Source: Polaribacter sejongensis
Lineage (GTDB): Bacteria; Bacteroidota; Bacteroidia; Flavobacteriales; Flavobacteriaceae
DNA length: 64,000 nucleotides
Assembly: GCF_038024065.1 (NCBI RefSeq)
Contig: NZ_CP150667.1
Location: 3,851,501 to 3,915,500, forward strand
Reading direction: 5' to 3'
Shown here: positions 36,731 through 46,323 of the stretch, piece by piece
How positions within the stretch are numbered: position 1 is the first letter of the stretch
How the letters are laid out: each line of letters begins with the position of its first letter
Position numbers and translations under genes: made by a program
The notes under the pieces: generated by a model
What the model was told of the DNA's origin: nothing
What the model saw: only the letters and a program-made list of their open reading frames with translations
Databases searched by the model: none

Positions 36731-37822
36731 TTATGCTAATTCAGGGTTTTTACCCAAAACTCCCAAATGTCTAAAATGTTCTACAATCGCTTTACGCATA
36801 GTGTCGTATTCGTTATAGGGCAAATTAAATTCTTTGGCCGTTTCTTTTACAATTTTAGCTAATTTATCATAATGTACATGAGAAATATGCGGAAAAATAT
36901 GATGTTCAACTTGATGATTTAAACCTCCTGTATAGAAGTTTACCAACCAGTTACTAGGGGCAAAGTTAGATGTGGTGTATAATTGGTGGACTGCCCAAGT
37001 GTGTTCTAAATTTCCGTCTTTATCTGGTAACGGCATTTCTGTATTTGGTACAATGTGTGCCAATTGAAATACCAAACTTAAAATCATACCAGCGGTATAG
37101 TGCATTACAAAAAAACCGATTAAAATTTTCCACCAAGCAACGTCTAAAACCAATAGAGGTAAAACGATCCAAAGGGAATAATAAGCAATTTTAGAAACGA
37201 CTAATTTTGTCCATTCTGTTGTAGGATTTGGAAATTTACCATAAGATAATTTACGTTTTAAATAACGATGCATTTGCTTAATATCTGTAGTAATAGCCCA
37301 GTTTATAGTTAGTAATCCGTATAAAAAGATAGAATAATATTTCTGAATTTTATGAATTGGTAACCATGAAGAATGTTGAGAAAAACGAATAATTCGTCCT
37401 GCGTCGATATCTTCATCATGTCCTTCTACATTGGTAAAGGTGTGGTGTAAAACGTTGTGCTGTACTTTCCAATTATATACATTTCCGGCAAGTATATAAA
37501 TACTACTTCCCATCAATTTATTAACCCATTTTCTTTTAGAAAAAGAATCATGATTGGCATCGTGCATTACATTCATTCCAACTCCAGCCATTCCTATTCC
37601 TGTAACCACCATTAAAAGTGCCATTACCCATTGTGGCATAGTAACCGTTAGAATTAAAATAAAAGGAACCAAGAATAGCGAAAACATAATAATTGCTTTT
37701 GTGTACAATTTCCAGTTTCCTGTTTTTTTGATTTCGTTTTCTTTAAAATATGTATTTACTCTTTTGTTTAGAGTTCTAAAGAATTTCGCTTTATCTACTC
37801 TTGAAAAGTTTATTGTTTTCAT
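36731..37822 (-). CDS. Membrane fatty acid desaturase (acyl-CoA/acyl-lipid type)
   Basis: The 363-residue di-iron membrane desaturase has three histidine boxes: HDANH (87-91), HNVLHH (122-127) and HQVEHH (303-308). Four to six transmembrane helices lie between them. The third box, HQVEHHIFP, is the form found in front-end and delta-9-type acyl-lipid desaturases. It introduces double bonds into membrane acyl chains, fitting a cold-adapted marine bacterium (inference). It is divergent from rsmG with about 120 bases between. Confidence 0.88.
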   Translation of the reverse strand: MKTINFSRVDKAKFFRTLNKRVNTYFKENEIKKTGNWKLYTKAIIMFSLFLVPFILILTVTMPQWVMALLMVVTGIGMAGVGMNVMHDANHDSFSKRKWVNKLMGSSIYILAGNVYNWKVQHNVLHHTFTNVEGHDEDIDAGRIIRFSQHSSWLPIHKIQKYYSIFLYGLLTINWAITTDIKQMHRYLKRKLSYGKFPNPTTEWTKLVVSKIAYYSLWIVLPLLVLDVAWWKILIGFFVMHYTAGMILSLVFQLAHIVPNTEMPLPDKDGNLEHTWAVHQLYTTSNFAPSNWLVNFYTGGLNHQVEHHIFPHISHVHYDKLAKIVKETAKEFNLPYNEYDTMRKAIVEHFRHLGVLGKNPELA

Positions 37823-37915
37823 TTATATGTTTATAATCTGCAAAAATATACTTTTTGAAATGGATTTTTATGATAAACGTCAGTTTTTGTTTAGAATTGT
37901 TCCAATACAAATAAC

Positions 37916-37923
37916 TATTTTTG
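37916..37923 (+). promoter_or_regulatory. -7 box (TATTTTTG) of rsmG
   Basis: It fits TAnnTTTG and lies 20 bases before the rsmG ATG at 37944. It supports that start against a longer frame reaching back across the desaturase gene. Confidence 0.55.
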
Positions 37924-37943
37924 CAATTCAAATTTATTTATTA

Positions 37944-38573
37944 ATGGAAATTATACTCAAGTATTTTAAGGACTTAACCCCAACTCAAATAGAACAGTTT
38001 TCTAAACTTCAAGAATTATACCAAGATTGGAATTTAAAAATAAACGTTGTTTCTAGAAAAGACATAGACGAATTGTATTTACGCCATGTTTTACATTCTT
38101 TAGCAATAGCAAAAGTGGTGCAATTTAAACCAGGGTCTAAAGTAATGGATGTTGGTACTGGTGGTGGTTTTCCTGGAATTCCGTTAGCAATTTTGTTTCC
38201 AGAAACACAGTTTCATTTGGTAGATTCTATCGGTAAAAAGATAAAAGTAGTAAATGAAGTTGTTGAAGGTTTAGGTTTAACAAACGTAAAAACTTCTAAC
38301 TGTAGAGTAGAAGAGATAAAAGATACTTATGATTTTATTGTAAGTAGAGCAGTAGCGCAAATGGAAACTTTTGTTGGTTGGACAAAAGGTAGAATCTCAA
38401 AAAAGCAAAATCACGATTTAAAAAACGGGATTTTATATCTAAAAGGTGGAGATTTATCTGAAGAATTGAAATTATACACATCTGCTACAATTTATGATTT
38501 ACCTGACTTTTTTGAAGAAGATTTTTATGAAACCAAAAAAGTGGTTCACTTAGGGATGAAATATAAAGCGTAG
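37944..38573 (+). CDS. rsmG: 16S rRNA (guanine527-N7)-methyltransferase RsmG
   Basis: The 209-residue GidB-type methyltransferase modifies G527 of 16S rRNA. The ATG at 37944 (MEIILKYFKDLTPTQIEQFS) gives the normal N-terminus; the frame is open further upstream but there it is antisense to the desaturase gene. The SAM-binding motif DVGTGGGFPGIPLAILFP and the later FIVSRAVAQ are clear. A terminator follows and overlaps the end of the convergent transporter gene. Confidence 0.93.
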   Translation: MEIILKYFKDLTPTQIEQFSKLQELYQDWNLKINVVSRKDIDELYLRHVLHSLAIAKVVQFKPGSKVMDVGTGGGFPGIPLAILFPETQFHLVDSIGKKIKVVNEVVEGLGLTNVKTSNCRVEEIKDTYDFIVSRAVAQMETFVGWTKGRISKKQNHDLKNGILYLKGGDLSEELKLYTSATIYDLPDFFEEDFYETKKVVHLGMKYKA

Positions 38574-38608
38574 CGCTTTTTATAAAAAATAAATTATTTA
38601 GATTCTTA

Positions 38609-38637
38609 AAGGTTGCTATTTTTTAGCAGCCTTTTTT
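38609..38637 (+). terminator. Terminator of rsmG, inside the 3' end of the convergent gene
   Basis: AAGGTTGCTA and TAGCAGCCTT form a 10-bp stem with one G-T pair and a T run follows. The hairpin contains the stop codon (38616-38618) and last codons of the minus-strand transporter gene. Confidence 0.75.
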
Positions 38638-39578
38638 GTTGCTACAACACTAATTATTAAAATTTGAGTTGCATGAAACAACATGAGTGGTAATAAGATA
38701 ATACCAATAGAGGCCATATTACCAAAGATTATTTTTGAAAAAACGGTACCATGAACTAAAGATTTTTTTGTTCCACAAAACTGTGCTGTAATTTGATCTT
38801 CTGTATCTAGTTGTAGTTTTTTTGATAAAAAACCAGTGAGAAAAAAAGCGAGACTAAATAAGACAATAACACCAACTAGGATTAGCATTAAGTCTACAAA
38901 AGAAACAGCACTAAATATCTTTCCTTCAAAAGATTCTGCAAAACTCTTGTAAATAATTAATAGGATAATCGATTTATCAAAAAGGGTTAATTTACTATTG
39001 TGTTTCTGAACAAAAGCACCCAAAAAATGTTGTAAAAAAAGACCTATTACAACAGGAACAATTATTTGTAAAATCAGTTTTAGGTAGATTTCTGTAAAAT
39101 CAAAATCAGATTGAATTTCATTTACAAATAACCCCATCCATAATGGAGTTATGGCAATACCAATAATGCCAGAAATACTTGCGTTAAAAATGGCTCCAGG
39201 AATATTTCCTTTAGCTAAAGAAACCATAACCACTGAAGAAGATACGGTAGATGGCAATGCGGCCAAGAAGAAGAAAGCCAACCAAATGGTTTCTTGTTCT
39301 TTATTTTGAATAAATGGATGTATCAATAAAACAAGTATTGGAAAAATTAAAAAAGTAGATAATTGTACCAAAACATGTAATTTCCAGTTTTTGAGTCCTG
39401 CTTTTAACTTACTCGGACTCAATTTTAATCCATAGAAAAAGAAAATAAGCGAAATACCAATAGAGCTAATAGTGTTGATAGGGAATTTGTTTTCTTGTGT
39501 TCCCCATTGCGGAAATAGATACGCTAGTAATATTACGATGATTATAGATACTACAAATTTATCAATCTTTATGTTCAT
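38616..39578 (-). CDS. Bile acid:sodium symporter family transporter (SBF-like)
   Basis: The 320-residue membrane protein has nine to ten predicted helices and no signal peptide. Segments such as LPSTVSSSVVMVSLAKGNIPGAIFNASISG and TAQFCGTKKSLVHGTVFSKIIFG match the SBF/YfeH branch of the sodium-dependent BASS transporters, which includes members for organic anions and arsenite-type substrates. The actual substrate is unknown. The gene 39595-40293 ends 16 bases upstream of its start on the same strand, so the two may form an operon. Confidence 0.85.
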   Translation of the reverse strand: MNIKIDKFVVSIIIVILLAYLFPQWGTQENKFPINTISSIGISLIFFFYGLKLSPSKLKAGLKNWKLHVLVQLSTFLIFPILVLLIHPFIQNKEQETIWLAFFFLAALPSTVSSSVVMVSLAKGNIPGAIFNASISGIIGIAITPLWMGLFVNEIQSDFDFTEIYLKLILQIIVPVVIGLFLQHFLGAFVQKHNSKLTLFDKSIILLIIYKSFAESFEGKIFSAVSFVDLMLILVGVIVLFSLAFFLTGFLSKKLQLDTEDQITAQFCGTKKSLVHGTVFSKIIFGNMASIGIILLPLMLFHATQILIISVVATKKAAKK

Positions 39579-39594
39579 ATATTTTATTGTAAAA

Positions 39595-40293
39595 TTAACA
39601 AATCATCATTAAACGAGGTTCACCTGTCTTTTCCTTTGGGGCTCTATGTAAGCAAGGAAGTACTTCGCTTTCTGGATGATCTATTGCTAGTTTCCATAAA
39701 TGTCCAATACCTAAGTTAATAGGTTGCGCTTCTGGCTTCGCTTGATAATGCAGATCAAAGAAAAATTCACTTAAAAAGGATTCAAAACCTTCATCAGATT
39801 CTTCTCCGTATAATTTTTTAAGTTCTGCTCTTATTTCTGGAATTAAAATTTTTTGTGTGCCTTGTGAATTGGGTAAAATATCACTTGACGCTCCGTGATA
39901 CGTGCATAAAAAAGTATCTGCAGGTATTGGAGAACGATCTACATGAAACGAATATACATCCGTAGGGAAAAAAGGAAATGCATCATCTCTTTCGTAATGC
40001 TTGATGATATTTAACGTTGGAATTTTTCCATGCTCTTTTAATACGTTGAAGTCATTTAAAAGAATTTCTCTCGCAAGTTGACCTTGTTCACTTAACTGAA
40101 GTTCTAGAAGTTGTTTAGGAAGAATTTCTGCCATATTTCCATCTAGTGTAATTTTATTGACTATTTCAGAAAAATCACCTTTTAAAGTACGGTTCCAACA
40201 GATTGCGTTAATATCTCCTTTAAATTTTGTAGATAGTAAATCATTAAAGTTATCAACTTTATAAATTTGACTTTTATGCTGAGATAAGCTCAT
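39595..40293 (-). CDS. DUF1826-like protein of unknown function
   Basis: The 232-residue soluble protein has no signal peptide. The C-terminal half has FHVDRSP, then LCTYHGASSDILPN, and ends with LHRAPKEKTGEPRLMM. This order of a HxD pair, a distal histidine and an arginine is what I associate with DUF1826 proteins and is compatible with an Fe(II)/2-oxoglutarate dioxygenase-like core (inference). No substrate can be named. It precedes the transporter gene by 16 bases. Confidence 0.6.
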   Translation of the reverse strand: MSLSQHKSQIYKVDNFNDLLSTKFKGDINAICWNRTLKGDFSEIVNKITLDGNMAEILPKQLLELQLSEQGQLAREILLNDFNVLKEHGKIPTLNIIKHYERDDAFPFFPTDVYSFHVDRSPIPADTFLCTYHGASSDILPNSQGTQKILIPEIRAELKKLYGEESDEGFESFLSEFFFDLHYQAKPEAQPINLGIGHLWKLAIDHPESEVLPCLHRAPKEKTGEPRLMMIC

Positions 40294-40397
40294 TATGGTT
40301 TCCTTCTTTTGTGTATATCTATAAAATAACGAAAAGTTATAGATGCAAAGTTCTATTTTTTTAGGATAGGATTAAGCCAAAATAAATAAAAATTTAT

Positions 40398-42332
40398 TTA
40401 TTTCTCAAACAAAACCATCATAGAAATAGCAGGAACATTTACTTGGTTTGTTACTTCTTGTTTTCCTTCAAAATCAAAAGTATCTTTTAGTACGGCAATT
40501 TTATAAGTTTGGTCTAATTGATAACTGATCGTTGTATTTTCTCTATTAAAAATAACCAATATTTTTGACCAAGAATCTTTATTGGCATTATTTTTAAGTT
40601 GATAAGAAACCAAACCATGGTCTATTTTCTTAAACTCTAAATTTTCCTGTACCTTTTTAGCAGTAGCCATTCTAAATGCAGGATGTTTCTTCCTTAATTG
40701 AATCAGGTTTTTATAATAGGCTAGAACATCTGCATTTTTTACTTTTAAAGCCCAATCTATTTCATTTATTTTATCAGGAGATTTATACGAATTATGATCT
40801 CCTTTTTTGGTACTCATTATTTCTGAACCTTCATGTAAAAAAGGAGTTCCTTGAGAAGTCATTACAATGGCAGTTGCCAACTTATGCATCGCTTTAATTT
40901 GTTTGTAATTGGCATCGGGTCTAGATATTTTTAATTTATCGTATAAGGTGTAATTGTCGTGGCAAGAAACATAATTAATAGCTTGCCAAGGTTGCTGTGC
41001 CCATGGAAAATCTGTATGATTTATGTACATGTAATTTACTTGAGGATGTTCTATAACTCCTACAATTCCACATTTTAGAGATTCCTCTTTAAATTTTGCG
41101 CCACTAACAAACCCAGTACTTCTATCATCAAACGTGCTTCCTTTTATAGCGTCTCTAATTTCATCAGAAAAAGCTGCTATTTTTGGCATTTGGGGAATGT
41201 GTTTTTTTAACGCTCTTTTTTCTTCCGGTAACGGAGAATCTCCACCTGTCCAACCTTCACCATAAATAAGTGCACTTGGATTTATTTTTGTGACTTCATC
41301 TGCAATTAAATTCATGGTTTCTACATCATGAATTCCCATTAAATCGAAACGAAAACCATCTAAATGATATTCCTCTGTCCAATACTTAACAGATTCAAGT
41401 ATGAATTTTCTGGTCATTGTTCGTTCAGAAGATGTTTCATTTCCGCAACCAGAAGCATTAGAATAGCTTCCGTCTTCATTAAAACGATAATAATATTTTG
41501 GGTTTTCTAAGTTAAAATTAGAGTTTTCTATAACTCCAGTATGGTTGTAAACAACATCTAAAATAACTCCAATTCCGGCATTGTGAAATGCTTGTACCAT
41601 TTTTTTAAATTCGGGAATTCTTACTTCTGCTTTAAACGGATTTGTAGAAAAAGAACCTTCTGGTACATTGTAGTTTTGAGGGTCGTAACCCCAATTAAAT
41701 TGTGGGATTTCTAAATGATTTTCATCAATAGAATATTGATCGAAAGTGGGTAATATATGAACGTGTGTAATTCCTAACCTTTTAATGTGATCGATAGCTG
41801 TTGGTACATCAAGATTGCTTTTTACGCCTTCTTCTATCAAACCTAAATATTTACCAGGATAAGAAGAATTGGCTTCAGTTTGAATGGTAATATTTCTAAT
41901 ATGCAATTCATAAATAATCGCAGCATTTGGCGAATCTAATTGTACATATGTATCCTTTTTCCAATTTTTAGGATTTGTTTTATTAAAGTTTAAAACCATG
42001 GCTCTTTGTCCATTTACACCTACTGCTTTTGCATAAATACCTGGGGTTTCTGCTAGCCAATTATTGTCAATACAAATTTGATAGGTGTAATAAGTTCCGT
42101 TTAAATCTCCTTTAACCATTTTTTGCCAAAGTCCATTTTCTTTAGCTTCTAAGTCTAATACTGTAAAGGCTTCAGAATTATTTCCGGTTTTGTACAAATT
42201 TAGTTTTACGGCAGTTGCAGTTGGAGACCAAATTTTAAAAGTAGTTTTTTCTTTAGAATAGTCTAACCAAAGACTTTTATCTGTTGTAGGGTATTCTTCA
42301 AATGAAGAAAATTTATGAGCATCTTGTTTCAT
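40398..42332 (-). CDS. pulA: Type I pullulanase (glycogen/starch debranching enzyme)
   Basis: The 644-residue GH13 enzyme cleaves alpha-1,6 branches of pullulan, starch and glycogen-like glucans. A CBM48-like beta-sandwich lies at about residues 15-115. The pullulanase signature is FNWGYDPQNYNVPEGSF. Catalytic residues are Asp330 (GFRFDLMG) and Glu359 (YGEGWTGG), with NYVSCHDNYTLYDK as the third acid region. No signal peptide is seen, so the enzyme is probably cytoplasmic and acts in storage-glucan turnover. It is a single gene. Confidence 0.93.
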   Translation of the reverse strand: MKQDAHKFSSFEEYPTTDKSLWLDYSKEKTTFKIWSPTATAVKLNLYKTGNNSEAFTVLDLEAKENGLWQKMVKGDLNGTYYTYQICIDNNWLAETPGIYAKAVGVNGQRAMVLNFNKTNPKNWKKDTYVQLDSPNAAIIYELHIRNITIQTEANSSYPGKYLGLIEEGVKSNLDVPTAIDHIKRLGITHVHILPTFDQYSIDENHLEIPQFNWGYDPQNYNVPEGSFSTNPFKAEVRIPEFKKMVQAFHNAGIGVILDVVYNHTGVIENSNFNLENPKYYYRFNEDGSYSNASGCGNETSSERTMTRKFILESVKYWTEEYHLDGFRFDLMGIHDVETMNLIADEVTKINPSALIYGEGWTGGDSPLPEEKRALKKHIPQMPKIAAFSDEIRDAIKGSTFDDRSTGFVSGAKFKEESLKCGIVGVIEHPQVNYMYINHTDFPWAQQPWQAINYVSCHDNYTLYDKLKISRPDANYKQIKAMHKLATAIVMTSQGTPFLHEGSEIMSTKKGDHNSYKSPDKINEIDWALKVKNADVLAYYKNLIQLRKKHPAFRMATAKKVQENLEFKKIDHGLVSYQLKNNANKDSWSKILVIFNRENTTISYQLDQTYKIAVLKDTFDFEGKQEVTNQVNVPAISMMVLFEK

Positions 42333-42422
42333 TTCATGTCAATTGAAAGTACAAGAAAGTTCCTCATTTTTATTGAACTATGCAACGAAATTATTGAAAA
42401 TATTTAGTCGTAAACAAATGCA

Positions 42423-43334
42423 TTATTCAGGTAAATCAAAAGGATGTTGAAAACCTTTTTTTATTAAGTCTACACTATATAAGTTTTTTGTAGCCGTAAC
42501 AAATAATGTTTTCTTATCAGATTTACCAAAAGTGCAATTTGTGGTTTGTTCTGGAAATAAAATAGCACCAGTTTTCGTTCCGTTTTTATCAAAAATCTGA
42601 ATTGTAAGTTTAGATGCTACGTATAAGTTGCCTTCTGTGTCTAATGCCATTCCGTCTGCTTGAGATTTTACTTCACCATCATTTGCGTTTGTGATTGTAG
42701 CAAAAACTATTTTGTTGCTAATTGTACCGTCTTTGGGGTTGATGTCAAACTTATAAATATCATGCGTATCAGAATCGTTTACAAAAAGATGTTTTCCATC
42801 AATAGAAATTAAAACGCCATTTGGGAATGTGAATCCTGATTCGGTGGCAACTGTTAGTTTTCCTGCTGGAGTGATATAATAAACGCTTCTGGCAGATTGA
42901 AAAGGAGGATTCCTTCTTGTTGGATCGGTAAAGTAAATTCCGCCTTTTTTATCGATACAAATGTCGTTTGGGTTGTCAAAACGTTTTCCATTGTATTCGG
43001 AATGCAAGGTTTCAATCAGTGTTCCATCTATCTTTCTTCTGGCAATATTTCCAGCTCTAAACCCACAGACGATTAAATTAGAATCGTTATCAAACATTAA
43101 TCCATTACAACCATCGGTATTATTATCAAAAGCTAATGAAAAGGTATTATTGGTTACAGAGTATTTGTATATTTTTTTATCAGGAATATCCGAAAAATAA
43201 ATAAATTCAGCGCCATCCCAAGCTGGACCTTCAATAAAACGAAATTGATCTGTACTTAATTTTACAGGTGTTTGTGCTTTAACCTGATAAGAAAAAGTAA
43301 TAATAATGACAAGAGATAAAAATTTAGTTTTCAT
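42423..43334 (-). CDS. SMP-30/gluconolactonase-like beta-propeller protein, exported
   Basis: The 303-residue protein has a signal peptide (MKTKFLSLVIIITFSYQVKA, cut before Q). It is a six-bladed SMP-30/LRE-type propeller: EGPAWDGAEFIYFSDIPDK, then NGLMFDNDSNLIVC, RFDNPNDICIDKKGGIYFTD and ADGMALDTEGNLYVA, which carry the metal-ligand Glu, Asn and Asp positions. It probably hydrolyses a sugar lactone in the periplasm; the substrate is unknown. It is a single gene with no strong terminator seen. Confidence 0.85.
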   Translation of the reverse strand: MKTKFLSLVIIITFSYQVKAQTPVKLSTDQFRFIEGPAWDGAEFIYFSDIPDKKIYKYSVTNNTFSLAFDNNTDGCNGLMFDNDSNLIVCGFRAGNIARRKIDGTLIETLHSEYNGKRFDNPNDICIDKKGGIYFTDPTRRNPPFQSARSVYYITPAGKLTVATESGFTFPNGVLISIDGKHLFVNDSDTHDIYKFDINPKDGTISNKIVFATITNANDGEVKSQADGMALDTEGNLYVASKLTIQIFDKNGTKTGAILFPEQTTNCTFGKSDKKTLFVTATKNLYSVDLIKKGFQHPFDLPE

Positions 43335-43445
43335 AATTCATATTTTTAATTACGAATATAGAAAGTATGTAGAGGGTTAAAAGGACTTTTATTACCCTTT
43401 AGATAGCTGTTTTTATCTGATACGAATAGTTTTATTAGAATTTCT

Positions 43446-44363
43446 CTAAAAAATTGAAGAAGCTGTTTTTGATGTAAACTTCTCTAAAAATAACATCCCT
43501 TTATAAGAATTTCCTTTTTTATTTAATTTCGGACTCCAAACGACAATACAGTATTTATCAGGATGAATAGCAACAATGCCACCACCAACACCACTTTTAC
43601 CAGGTAAACCTACACGAAAAGCGAACTCACCAGATTCATCATAAAAACCACACGTAAGCATAATGGCATTAATCCTTTTTGTTTGACTTTCAGTAATTAC
43701 TTTTTCTCCTTTTTTAGTAGTAAAATTATCAATCGTTAAAAATAAAAATATTTGAGAAAGCTCTTTACAAGTCATTTCTAAAGAGCAAGTATGAAAGTAG
43801 AGATCTAAAACTTCTTCAACATTATTTTTAATGTTACCAAAAGACTTTATAAAATTACAAAGAGCTACATTTCTAAAGCCAGAAACTCTTTCAGATTCCG
43901 CTACTTTTTCATCATAATTTAAGGTAGGATTGTTAGAAATTTCTCTACAAAAATCTAAAAAATCTGCTTTTGGGTTTTTAAGATGACTTACCAATACATC
44001 ACAAATTACAATAGCCCCTGCATTTATAAAAGGGTTTCTTGGTTTCCCTAAATCAGCTTCTAATTGTAATAAAGAATTAAAAGGGTTTCCAGATGGTTCT
44101 ACATCAACTCTGTCCCATAATTCAGCACCTTCAAACTTATAAGCTAAACTTAGAGTTAACACTTTAGAAATACTTTGAATAGAAAATTTTGTTTCAAAAT
44201 CTCCAATTCCAAAATTTTCATTTTTGATGTTCGTAATACTTATACCAAAACTATTAGCATCTACAAAAGCCAATTCCGGAATATAACTAGCTACTTTACC
44301 AATATCATCAATATTTTTAACGTCGTTATAAACGCATTCAATTACTTCCTTATATTTTTCCAT
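43446..44363 (-). CDS. glsA: Glutaminase
   Basis: The 305-residue enzyme deaminates glutamine to glutamate and has a beta-lactamase-like fold. The serine-lysine dyad is SISK (Ser64-Lys67). Other family blocks are GNPFNSLLQLE, KPRNPFINAGAI, SERVSGFRN and GLPGKSGVGGGI. Length and order are normal. It is a single gene, upstream of the lysS terminator in coordinate order but on the same strand and separated by about 170 bases. Confidence 0.94.
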   Translation of the reverse strand: MEKYKEVIECVYNDVKNIDDIGKVASYIPELAFVDANSFGISITNIKNENFGIGDFETKFSIQSISKVLTLSLAYKFEGAELWDRVDVEPSGNPFNSLLQLEADLGKPRNPFINAGAIVICDVLVSHLKNPKADFLDFCREISNNPTLNYDEKVAESERVSGFRNVALCNFIKSFGNIKNNVEEVLDLYFHTCSLEMTCKELSQIFLFLTIDNFTTKKGEKVITESQTKRINAIMLTCGFYDESGEFAFRVGLPGKSGVGGGIVAIHPDKYCIVVWSPKLNKKGNSYKGMLFLEKFTSKTASSIF

Positions 44364-44436
44364 TGATAATCTATAAAATTAGAGATTGCAAACCTATTAG
44401 AATATTTCTTAAGAAGCAACAAATTAGAAATCAAAA

Positions 44437-44466
44437 AAAAGGAACTACATTGCTGTAATTCCTTTT
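44437..44466 (-). terminator. Terminator of lysS
   Basis: AAAAGGAACTACA and TGTAATTCCTTTT form a 13-bp stem with one mismatch and a 4-base loop; T8 follows on the minus strand. It lies about 67 bases beyond the lysS stop. Confidence 0.82.
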
Positions 44467-44472
44467 GTTATT

Positions 44473-44516
44473 TATGAGATTCCTCAATCGCCTAAAAAGG
44501 CTCATTTCGGAATGAT
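44473..44516. repeat. Half copy of the TGTCATTTCGA repeat family
   Basis: It matches the right half of the element at 47883-47974 (ATGAGATTCCTCAATCGCCT, then AAAAAGGCTCATTTCGGAAT). The left half is missing. Confidence 0.55.
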
Positions 44517-44532
44517 AGTTGTTATATGGTAG

Positions 44533-46227
44533 TTAAACAATCTCTACAAACAAACCTTCGTCTGTTTTAGAAACCTTGGCAACTTTATGTTTTGTTAAAC
44601 CTTTAATGGTTTTATCCCATTTTTTATTAGACAAACCAGATTTTACTTTTAAATCATTTAAGTCTATTTTTTCTGCTTTGGTAATAATTGCTAAAAGTCC
44701 TTTTTCATCATCATTTAATTCAACTGAAGCAGCCTTTTTCTCTGGTCTCATTTGAGGGAAGAAAAGTACTTCTTGTATCGATTGATTGTTAGTTAAAAAC
44801 ATGATTAAACGGTCCATTCCAATTCCCATTCCTGACGTTGGAGGCATTCCGTATTCTAATGCACGTAAGAAATCTTCATCAATAAACTCAGTAGCTTCAT
44901 CATCACCTTTTTGAGCCAATTTAAGTTGATGCTCAAAACGCTCACGTTGGTCAATTGGGTCATTTAATTCAGAATAAGCATTTGCAACTTCCTTTCCACA
45001 AACCATTAACTCAAAACGCTCTGTTAATTCTGGGTTGTCTCTGTGTTCTTTACAAAGAGGAGACATTTCTTTCGGATAATCGGTAATAAAAGTTGGCTGA
45101 ATGTAGTTTGCTTCACATTTTTCACCAAAAATTTCATCAATTAATTTTCCTTTCCCCATAGTTTCATCCACAGGAATATTCATTCCTTTAGCAGCGGTTC
45201 TAATTTCATCTTCTGTTTTTCCAGTAATGTCAAAACCAGTAAAATGTTTAATAGAATCTGCCATTGTTACTCTGGCATAAGGAGCTTTAAAGTTAATTTG
45301 GTGTTCACCAAAAGTAGCTTCAGATGTTCCGTTTACAGCTATTGCACAATGCTCTAAAAGTTTTTCAGAAAAATCCATCATCCAATTGTAATCTTTGTAA
45401 GAAACATAGATTTCCATGGCTGTAAATTCTGGGTTATGCGTTCTGTCCATTCCTTCATTTCTAAAGTTTTTAGAGAATTCATAAACTCCATCAAAACCAC
45501 CAACAATTAATCTTTTTAAGTACAATTCATTAGCAATTCTCATATATAACGGAATGTCTAAAGAATTGTGATGCGTCATAAAAGGCCTTGCTGCTGCTCC
45601 TCCAGGAATTGGTTGTAAAACCGGAGTTTCAACTTCAAAATACCCAGCATCGTTAAAGAACGAACGCATTGCATTAAACAACTTTGTTCTTTTAATAAAC
45701 ACTTCTTTTACATGCGGATTTACAACTAAATCTGCATAACGTTGTCTGTATCTTAATTCTGGATCTGTAAAAGCATCATAAACTTTACCATCTTTTTCTT
45801 TAGGTAATGGCAATGGTTTTAAAGATTTGCTTAACAACGTAAAGTTCTTAACACGCACTGTTTTTTCTCCCACTTTAGTGGTAAACAATTCTCCTTCAAT
45901 TCCTACAAAATCACCTAAATCTAGTAATTTTTTAAAAACATCATTGTATAAGGTTTTATCCTCTCCAGCACAAATTTCATCTCTGTTAAAATACACTTGT
46001 ATTCTACCTTCTCCGTCTTGCAACTGCGCAAAAGAAGCTTTTCCTTGTATGTTGATAGACATTAATCTACCCGCAATTACCACCTGTTTCTCTGCAACAA
46101 AATCCTTTTTTATTTCCTTTGAATTTGTATCTACAGGATATAAATCTGCCGGATAAGGATTGATGCCTAAAGCGCGTAATTTTACAAGCTTTTCTCTACG
46201 TACAACTTCTTGTTCTGATAATTGCAT
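44533..46227 (-). CDS. lysS: Lysyl-tRNA synthetase, class II
   Basis: The 564-residue class II synthetase has an N-terminal OB-fold anticodon-binding domain (about residues 50-150) and a catalytic domain with motif 2 (FRNEGMDRTHNPEFTAMEIY) and motif 3 (GMGIGMDRLIMFL). Beyond residue 500 there is a ~60-residue extension (LLAIITKAEKIDLNDLKVKS onward) that looks like a small winged-helix domain and occurs in Bacteroidota LysS. It charges tRNA-Lys. Upstream lies a structured non-coding RNA on the other strand. Confidence 0.96.
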   Translation of the reverse strand: MQLSEQEVVRREKLVKLRALGINPYPADLYPVDTNSKEIKKDFVAEKQVVIAGRLMSINIQGKASFAQLQDGEGRIQVYFNRDEICAGEDKTLYNDVFKKLLDLGDFVGIEGELFTTKVGEKTVRVKNFTLLSKSLKPLPLPKEKDGKVYDAFTDPELRYRQRYADLVVNPHVKEVFIKRTKLFNAMRSFFNDAGYFEVETPVLQPIPGGAAARPFMTHHNSLDIPLYMRIANELYLKRLIVGGFDGVYEFSKNFRNEGMDRTHNPEFTAMEIYVSYKDYNWMMDFSEKLLEHCAIAVNGTSEATFGEHQINFKAPYARVTMADSIKHFTGFDITGKTEDEIRTAAKGMNIPVDETMGKGKLIDEIFGEKCEANYIQPTFITDYPKEMSPLCKEHRDNPELTERFELMVCGKEVANAYSELNDPIDQRERFEHQLKLAQKGDDEATEFIDEDFLRALEYGMPPTSGMGIGMDRLIMFLTNNQSIQEVLFFPQMRPEKKAASVELNDDEKGLLAIITKAEKIDLNDLKVKSGLSNKKWDKTIKGLTKHKVAKVSKTDEGLFVEIV

Positions 46228-46323
46228 TTGCTGTTTAGTTTTCTAATGTTTATTTAAGAGCACAAAGATACAATCAAAAGCATTAATAGACAATTGAGAA
46301 ATAAATAAAAAACAACTTCTTTA

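Noticed and set aside
37554..37943. Long N-terminal extension of the rsmG frame
   Set aside because: Antisense to the desaturase gene; the -7 box and the family alignment support the ATG at 37944.
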